DNA of 11,374 nt, from positions 1 through 11,374 of the forward strand of contig CAIMKO010000622.1 in the NCBI GenBank assembly GCA_903841915.1, given 5' to 3'. A model generated the notes under the pieces. The model was not told where the DNA came from. It saw only the letters and a list, made by a program, of their open reading frames with translations, and did not search any database. The stretch's first letter is position 1, and each line of letters begins with the position of its first letter. Both the position numbers and the translations under genes were made by a program. Below are positions 6,748 through 11,374 of the stretch, piece by piece. The DNA comes from an uncultured Chitinophagaceae bacterium. GTDB lineage: Bacteria; Bacteroidota; Bacteroidia; Chitinophagales; Chitinophagaceae.

Positions 6748-8193
6748 ATGGAAAACAATTTCAATACAAACGACGAACTGGAACAATACCTCAAAGATGA
6801 GGCGGATGGTCATAAAATGTATCCTTCTGAACATGTTTGGGAAAACATTCGCACAGAGATACATGGTAACCCCTCATGGCCTGCTCTTACTTTTATTGCC
6901 ATTGCCGTTATTTTAACATTAACTGTTTCTACGCTCTATAATTATCCGCCCAAGACGATCATAATTAAAACAAATACAATTGTTCAGAAATTAGACAATG
7001 TAGTTACGGATGGTATTGCTGAAAATGATGGTTCCGTAAATAACGAATCGCTAGATCAACAAATCAATCCTAATAATTATACTGCTGTAACCTTGGCTGC
7101 CATCAATGACAGAAATAATATTGATGCATATATTGCTTCAACTGAAGATTTGGTCAATCAAAAAAGAGTGGCAATACCAACAGATATTGTTGAACAAACC
7201 AAATCATCTGTTAACAATGTGCCAGCACCTGTTTCAACAGCTATGTTGTTTACAGAAGGTTCTATTTTCTCTGATGAAATACAAGCAGATATCAAAGAAT
7301 TATCAACTCCAGAAAACACAACTGCTAATTCAGTTTCAAAGAAAAGTAAGTACGAAAATCTCTCGCAAAAAAATCTCACTGTTTCATCTGATGAAAATAC
7401 AGCCGATACTTATTTGAATAATTTTGCTTTTGAACCAAAGAAACATAGGCTGAAGCCAACAGGTATTGAATTGCAATTTTATGTTACACCTTCTACCAGT
7501 TATCGCAAATTAGAAGAGGATAAATCAAGATTGAATTTTGCATCTCCGTCAACACTATCACTTTCTTCGAGTTCAACTGCAAATGTAAACAATAGTGTAC
7601 ACCATACACCAGCATTGGGTATTGAAGTAGGCGCAGGCGTTTTATACAATCTTACTTCTAACTTCAAAGTGAAAACAGGTTTACAATTCAATATTCGCCA
7701 ATATAATATAGATGCTACTCAATCTTATGGCATGGCAACTATTGCTTTTGTTCAAAATAACCACTTAGATTCAGTAAGCATATTCTCCATGTTTGGAAAT
7801 ACCGGTGCTAATGGATATTACAGCACAACAATAGATAATAAATTGTATCAAGTCTCTATTCCTATAGGATTTCAATGGGATTTTCTTCAGGGCAAAAAAC
7901 TGGGTTTAAGTGCAAGTGCCTCGATACAACCAACATTTACTTTGAATAAGAATGTTTACATGATCTCTACTGATTATAAATATTATGCAAATGGCGCTCC
8001 ATTCATCCGTAAATGGAATTTTAATTCCAGTGTAGATTTGAATGTAACCTACAAGACAGGGAACGTAAAATGGTATTTTGGCCCACAGATACGTTATCAG
8101 CATTTACCAACTTATAATGATGTATATCCTATCAAGGAATACCGCTTGGATTATGGCTTTAAAATCGGGATAACTACTCCTATATTCAAATAA
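6748..8193 (+). CDS. Single-pass membrane protein with beta-barrel-like C-terminus, candidate anti-sigma/sensor
   Basis: This 481-residue protein has a layout seen downstream of ECF sigma genes in Bacteroidota. The N-terminal 43 residues (ELEQYLKDEADGHKMYPSEH, then VWENIRTEI) are polar and would be cytoplasmic, in the position of an anti-sigma domain, though too short for a classical zinc anti-sigma (ZAS) domain and without its His/Cys motif. One hydrophobic helix follows at about 44-64. Residues 67-230 form a low-complexity linker rich in Asn, Thr, Ser and Asp. Residues 236-481 show alternating strands such as GIEVGAGVLYNLTSNFKVKTG, and end in GFKIGITTPIFK, as outer-membrane beta-barrel domains (OMP_b-brl/PorT-like) do. 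There is no cleavable signal peptide. The start is 13 bp after the sigma factor stop, implying cotranscription. The anti-sigma role is inferred from position and topology, not from a recognised domain; it may instead be an envelope protein that simply shares the transcript. Confidence 0.8.
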   Translation: MENNFNTNDELEQYLKDEADGHKMYPSEHVWENIRTEIHGNPSWPALTFIAIAVILTLTVSTLYNYPPKTIIIKTNTIVQKLDNVVTDGIAENDGSVNNESLDQQINPNNYTAVTLAAINDRNNIDAYIASTEDLVNQKRVAIPTDIVEQTKSSVNNVPAPVSTAMLFTEGSIFSDEIQADIKELSTPENTTANSVSKKSKYENLSQKNLTVSSDENTADTYLNNFAFEPKKHRLKPTGIELQFYVTPSTSYRKLEEDKSRLNFASPSTLSLSSSSTANVNNSVHHTPALGIEVGAGVLYNLTSNFKVKTGLQFNIRQYNIDATQSYGMATIAFVQNNHLDSVSIFSMFGNTGANGYYSTTIDNKLYQVSIPIGFQWDFLQGKKLGLSASASIQPTFTLNKNVYMISTDYKYYANGAPFIRKWNFNSSVDLNVTYKTGNVKWYFGPQIRYQHLPTYNDVYPIKEYRLDYGFKIGITTPIFK

Positions 8194-8240
8194 CTTTTTT
8201 ATTTCCTGATCAATTAAGCCTTAGTATACCTGTTTAAGAA

Positions 8241-8248
8241 TAATTTTG
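8241..8248 (+). promoter_or_regulatory. -7 element TAATTTTG at the lipoprotein start
   Basis: TAATTTTG is an exact match to the Bacteroidota -7 consensus TAnnTTTG. A weak -33 candidate, TTA at 8221-8223, lies 17 bp upstream. Transcription would start around 8250-8256, at or next to the ATG at 8252, so any message from here would be nearly leaderless. In an AT-rich gap a chance match is possible. Confidence 0.45.
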
Positions 8249-8251
8249 TGC

Positions 8252-8842
8252 ATGTTCAAATACATTCCCCTGTGCTTTATAATTCCATTTCTATTCCTGC
8301 AATGTAAGGAGAAGGGAAGATCATCAACACTTCATTCACCAGCGAATGATACATCCGCGTTCTTTCCGGTAAATAATTTTATCAAAGAAGATATCAAAGA
8401 CATAGAGCAAAATCCCTATCATCGCTATAAAATAATCAATAACCATCCGGGTACAAGAGATTCATCAACAATTTCAATAGAAGAATTTTTGAAACTTGCC
8501 AACAACTTCCTTTCAAAAGATATTACCACAACTGCATTAAAACCTTTATTTCACGAATCCGTGTTTCACGACCTTACTACAAAAAGCATCACAATCAATT
8601 ATACTGCTATTGATTCTTCATCAGACATACAATACATTTCTGTCCTATTGGATGATAAAACCAATAAATTCAAAAGGGTTTTTATTCGAAGTTCTTACAC
8701 GAATGGAGATTCATTGTTTATAGAACAAGATAACTGGAAAGCGGGTAAAAGTTTTCAAATAATTAAATCAGCCGCTACAAAAAGCGGAATCCTAAGTGAA
8801 ATCGAAACTACCGTTATCTGGAATGATAAACCTTATCATTAG
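8252..8842 (+). CDS. Small predicted lipoprotein upstream of uvrC
   Basis: I do not recognise a named family for this 196-residue protein. It starts with a lipoprotein signal: a Lys, a hydrophobic core (YIPLCFIIPFLFLQ) and Cys 18 followed by KEKGRSS, so it is probably lipid-anchored. Gln at -1 of the Cys is unusual, though Bacteroidota lipoboxes are relaxed. The mature part is mixed alpha/beta: residues about 55-75 (NPYHRYKIINNHPGTRDSST), a helix around ISIEEFLKLANNFLSKD, and then strand-like segments such as SITINYTAIDSS, IQYISVLLDD and FKRVFIRSS. The frame is also open upstream to a TTG at 8246, but the ATG at 8252 gives the better signal peptide. It begins 58 bp after the barrel-fusion gene and ends 2 bp before uvrC, so it is probably translated from the same message as uvrC. 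No function can be given. Confidence 0.8.
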   Translation: MFKYIPLCFIIPFLFLQCKEKGRSSTLHSPANDTSAFFPVNNFIKEDIKDIEQNPYHRYKIINNHPGTRDSSTISIEEFLKLANNFLSKDITTTALKPLFHESVFHDLTTKSITINYTAIDSSSDIQYISVLLDDKTNKFKRVFIRSSYTNGDSLFIEQDNWKAGKSFQIIKSAATKSGILSEIETTVIWNDKPYH

Positions 8843-8844
8843 AA

Positions 8845-10656
8845 ATGAACGCAGCACAATTTCAACATATCGTAGCGAACATTCCGCATCAGCCCGGCAT
8901 TTATAAATACTTTGATAAAGGCAAAGAACTCATCTATGTAGGCAAAGCAAAAGACCTAAGAAAACGGGTAAGTTCTTATTTCACGAAAACTTTTACAAGT
9001 TATAAGACACATGAATTAGTTCAACGCATTCATCATCTTGAATTCACCATTGTGGACTCGGAGCAGGATGCATTCTTATTAGAAAATGCCCTAATTAAGC
9101 AGTTCCAACCCAAATACAACATCAACTTAAAAGATGATAAAACATATCCTTTTATTGTAATAAAAAAAGAGCCTTTCCCGAGGATTTTTTTGACCAGAAA
9201 AAAAATAAATGATGGTTCAGAATATCTAGGCCCTTTCACTTCTGCAGGAAGAGTAAGGGAACTGATCAGCTTTATCAAACAATTTATTCCACTTAGAAAT
9301 TGCAAGCTGAATCTTTCCGATTCAAACATTCAGAAAAATAAATTCAAAGTCTGTCTCGAATACCATTTGGGCAATTGCAAAGGACCTTGTGAAAACTTGC
9401 AAACTGCGCAAGATTATGCAGAGGGCATCCAGCAGATTCGTGAAATATTAAAAGGAAATTTAAGCAGCGTGATCGATCATTTCAAAAAAGAAATGCGTGA
9501 ACAAGCGGCTAATCTTGCTTTTGAGAAGGCTGAATTGGTCAAGAAAAAAATTGAACATTTAGAAAATTACAGAGCCAAGTCAGTTATTGTAAGTGCCCAT
9601 CTAAACAATGTGGATGTATTTTCTATTTTAAAAGAAGATGAAACGGCTTATGTTAATTATTTGATGATTCAAAATGGAACGATCGTTCAAACACATACTG
9701 CCCAGCTTGAAACCAAACTGGAGGAAACCGATGCCGATGTACTAAGCTTTGCTATTATTAATCTCAGAGAAACATTTAATAGCTTGTCAACCGAGATCAT
9801 TGTCCCTTTTATAATTGAATACCCGGATTCAAGAATCAGTATCACCATTCCAAAAGCGGGTGACAAAAAGAAATTACTCGATCTTTCTTTAAAGAATGTG
9901 AATTATTATAAAGAGGAGATCAGAAAGAAGAAAACATTACATCTTGAAGAAAAAACAGATGTCGAAAAAAAGGATGTTCTCTACCAGCTGAAAGACCTCC
10001 TGCAATTAAGTGAACTGCCTCGGCACATTGAATGCTTCGACAATTCTAATTTTCAGGGGTCTTACCCCGTTTCAGCAATGGTCTGCTTTAGAGACGGGAT
10101 TCCCAGTAAAAAAGATTATCGGCATTTTAATGTGAAAACTGTAAAAGGTATCAATGATTTTGCCACCATGCAAGAAGTAGTATTCAGGCGTTACAAACGA
10201 TTAGTTGAAGAAAATCAACCACTACCTCAATTGATCATTATTGATGGCGGTAAAGGGCAATTAAGTGCCGCCCTGGAAAGTATTAATGTATTGGGTCTAA
10301 AAGGAAAGATGACTTTAATAGGGCTAGCAAAAAATGAGGAAGAGATTTTTTTTCAGGGAGATACCAATTCACTTAAACTACCCTGGGATAGCAACAGTCT
10401 ACAACTTATCAGGAGAATACGTGATGAAGTACACAGATTCGGCATTACTTTCCATCGCAACAAAAGATCGAAGGGAGCTTTTAAAAATGAACTGGAAGAA
10501 ATCAAAGGTATTGGCAAGACCAGCATAGATGAATTATTAAAAAAGTTTAAGTCAGTCAATAACATTCGAAATAAATCGCTGTCAGAATTAACTGAGATTA
10601 TCGGTGAAGCAAAGTCAAAATTGGTCTGGAATTATTTTAATAAGAAGAATCTTTGA
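8845..10656 (+). CDS. uvrC: Excinuclease ABC subunit UvrC
   Basis: UvrC makes both cuts around bulky DNA lesions after UvrA and UvrB have located the damage in nucleotide excision repair. The 603-residue product has the full layout. The GIY-YIG nuclease for the 3' cut is at about 14-95, with GIY at 18-20, YVG at 31-33, Arg 39 and Glu 80. A four-Cys cluster follows (C153, C170, C178, C182, within the VCLEYHLGNCKGPC segment), and then the UvrB-binding UVR helices (about 195-240). The RNase H-like nuclease for the 5' cut has its acidic residues at D399 (ECFDNSN) and D467 (IIIDGGKGQL) and the conserved His at 530 (RDEVHRF). A helix-hairpin-helix tail lies at about 550-600 (LEEIKGIGKTSIDELLKKF). 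Length is normal and no catalytic residue is missing. The ATG at 8845 starts 2 bp after the lipoprotein stop. Identification is very secure. Confidence 0.97.
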   Translation: MNAAQFQHIVANIPHQPGIYKYFDKGKELIYVGKAKDLRKRVSSYFTKTFTSYKTHELVQRIHHLEFTIVDSEQDAFLLENALIKQFQPKYNINLKDDKTYPFIVIKKEPFPRIFLTRKKINDGSEYLGPFTSAGRVRELISFIKQFIPLRNCKLNLSDSNIQKNKFKVCLEYHLGNCKGPCENLQTAQDYAEGIQQIREILKGNLSSVIDHFKKEMREQAANLAFEKAELVKKKIEHLENYRAKSVIVSAHLNNVDVFSILKEDETAYVNYLMIQNGTIVQTHTAQLETKLEETDADVLSFAIINLRETFNSLSTEIIVPFIIEYPDSRISITIPKAGDKKKLLDLSLKNVNYYKEEIRKKKTLHLEEKTDVEKKDVLYQLKDLLQLSELPRHIECFDNSNFQGSYPVSAMVCFRDGIPSKKDYRHFNVKTVKGINDFATMQEVVFRRYKRLVEENQPLPQLIIIDGGKGQLSAALESINVLGLKGKMTLIGLAKNEEEIFFQGDTNSLKLPWDSNSLQLIRRIRDEVHRFGITFHRNKRSKGAFKNELEEIKGIGKTSIDELLKKFKSVNNIRNKSLSELTEIIGEAKSKLVWNYFNKKNL

Positions 10657-10678
10657 GCCCTTAAAAACAAAAAAGGGC
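10657..10678 (+). repeat. Small inverted repeat overlapping the uvrC terminator
   Basis: GCCCTT (10657-10662) is complementary to AAGGGC (10673-10678) across a 10-nt A-rich loop, starting right after the uvrC stop. Its right arm shares the GGGC used by the following terminator stem, so the two hairpins cannot form together. No T-run follows it, so on its own it would not terminate. Confidence 0.5.
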
Positions 10679-10705
10679 CAGGATAAAAATCCAGCCCCGT
10701 TTTTA
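10675..10705 (+). terminator. Intrinsic terminator after uvrC
   Basis: GGGC plus GGAT (10675-10678, 10681-10684) pairs with ATCC plus GCCC (10689-10692, 10694-10697) around an AAAA loop, with a small unequal bulge between the two halves, followed by CCG and a run of T (10700-10704). It sits about 20 bp after the uvrC stop codon. Confidence 0.75.
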
Positions 10706-10814
10706 AAATCCAATATCCTATGAAAAACCGTAACGAAAGTATATAATAATTAACAATAAAACAATAAGTTTAATGTTTTTTTTACCATCTGAGGCAGAAG
10801 CATAAATTATACAC

Positions 10815-10846
10815 AAAAAAAGGAGAGGCCAAAAAGCCTCTCCTTT
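10815..10846 (-). terminator. Intrinsic terminator after gldN
   Basis: Read on the minus strand, an 11-bp perfect stem (AAAGGAGAGGC, 10846-10836, with GCCTCTCCTTT, 10829-10819) around a 6-nt loop is followed by further T (10818-10815). It lies 36 bp beyond the gldN stop and should end that gene's operon. This is the strongest terminator in the window. Confidence 0.88.
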
Positions 10847-10881
10847 CTCAATTATATAGCTAAATCCCTGTAAAATAAGCG

Positions 10882-11374
10882 CTAATACTGCCAAAGGTCT
10901 TGTTCGTAATTGAATATCTTTTCCTTGATCTTCTCTCCCTGCCATAGCATGAATAAATGATCGTCTTTTGCTAACTGAAGCAGGTCTTTGTTCTGTGGAT
11001 TATCCAAAGTGGTTTTAACGATATAGCTGCTGAACATACGGCTTTCAAACAAATCTTCCCAAGTCATTCTTGCTCCTGAATTTTTAGGATTAAAAACTTC
11101 ATGGTGGGTCAAGGTTGCTCTTAAGTCGGGATAATATATCCAAAAAACAGCTTTCGAATATCTGAATGTTCTTGTTCCGTCTGCATTATCGTTATAAACA
11201 TCGATCATCGGCGCAATTCCTAAAATTCTGGTAAACATCCTGGAAGTATGCTTACTGAAAACAACTTCTTCCTTTATTTCAAATTTTGAAACTTTACCCG
11301 GATCAAATTCGTCTATAATAACAGAATCTTTTTTTATTCCTTTACTTCCATCGGGATCTTTTTCCCAATCAGGT
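10882..11374 (-). CDS. gldN: Gliding motility/type IX secretion protein GldN (PorN), C-terminal part
   Basis: GldN/PorN is a periplasmic component of the type IX secretion system of Bacteroidota, acting with GldK as a ring associated with the outer membrane, and needed for gliding and for secretion of proteins with C-terminal signals. The frame is open to the right edge, so the N-terminus and signal peptide are missing; 163 residues are visible, beginning PDWEKDPDGSKG. Recognisable stretches are EEVVFSKHTSRMFTRILGIAP, AVFWIYYPDLRATLTHHEVFNP, MTWEDLFESRMFSSYIVKTT and the C-terminal EKIKEKIFNYEQDLWQY. The internal ATG at 11238 is not the start because similarity to the family continues upstream of it. 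A strong terminator follows the stop, consistent with gldN as the last gene of a gldKLMN cluster whose other members would lie to the right of the window. Identification by motif recall, good confidence. Confidence 0.88.
   Translation of the reverse strand, partial: PDWEKDPDGSKGIKKDSVIIDEFDPGKVSKFEIKEEVVFSKHTSRMFTRILGIAPMIDVYNDNADGTRTFRYSKAVFWIYYPDLRATLTHHEVFNPKNSGARMTWEDLFESRMFSSYIVKTTLDNPQNKDLLQLAKDDHLFMLWQGEKIKEKIFNYEQDLWQY

Noticed and set aside
7106..7417. 103-codon plus-strand frame within the linker of the barrel-fusion protein
   Set aside because: Shadow frame produced by the low-complexity Asn/Thr/Gln-rich linker; rich in Leu, Gln and Lys without domain features.
8246..8248. TTG as start of the lipoprotein
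   Set aside because: The ATG two codons later gives a cleaner signal peptide, and the TTG is part of a probable -7 element.
10718..10945. Minus-strand open frame of 75 codons
   Set aside because: It overlaps the end of gldN in another frame and runs across the gldN terminator; composition is not protein-like and no start signal is seen.
1..11374. CRISPR arrays, transposases, tRNA or rRNA genes
   Set aside because: No regularly spaced repeats, insertion-sequence ends, transposase motifs or RNA-gene features were seen on either strand.

Overview
The window looks like chromosomal DNA from a member of the Bacteroidota, most likely a Chitinophagaceae-type organism. The family assignment is inference. 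The phylum rests on several signs: a GldN/PorN component of the type IX secretion/gliding machinery, a TonB-dependent receptor with an N-terminal carboxypeptidase-regulatory-like domain, a DUF885 peptidase-like protein, an ECF sigma factor followed by a membrane protein with a barrel-like C-terminus, low GC content, starts without clear Shine-Dalgarno sequences, and -7 elements of the TAnnTTTG type.

Layout, left to right. (1) 1-590 (+): the end of an ABC exporter subunit whose N-terminus lies outside the window. A perfect 18-bp inverted repeat (595-633) separates it from the convergent gene. (2) 641-2906 (-): a DUF2721 membrane protein followed by a secreted DUF885 zinc-peptidase-like protein, probably one transcript. 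(3) 2937-2970: an intrinsic terminator for the next minus-strand unit. (4) 3066-6011 (-): a two-gene unit with a small membrane-anchored His/Cys protein first and a TonB-dependent receptor second, the receptor carrying a ZnuD-like signature. This looks like an outer-membrane metal or metal-complex uptake locus. (5) 6012-6155: a divergent promoter region with a small hairpin just before the sigma-factor start. (6) 6156-8193 (+): an ECF sigma factor followed 13 bp later by a protein with a cytoplasmic N-terminus, one membrane helix, a long low-complexity linker and a beta-barrel-like C-terminus, which I read as a candidate cognate anti-sigma/sensor. (7) 8252-10656 (+): a small lipoprotein and uvrC, 2 bp apart. 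(8) 10657-10881: a gap between convergent genes with one terminator for each. (9) 10882-11374 (-): the C-terminal part of gldN, continuing off the right edge; gldM, gldL and gldK are expected further right.

Most of the window is ordinary housekeeping and envelope biology. The parts most worth a second look are the sigma factor/barrel-fusion pair, the small RGPP-ending protein in the TonB receptor unit, and the lipoprotein whose start codon sits almost on top of a consensus-like -7 promoter element.
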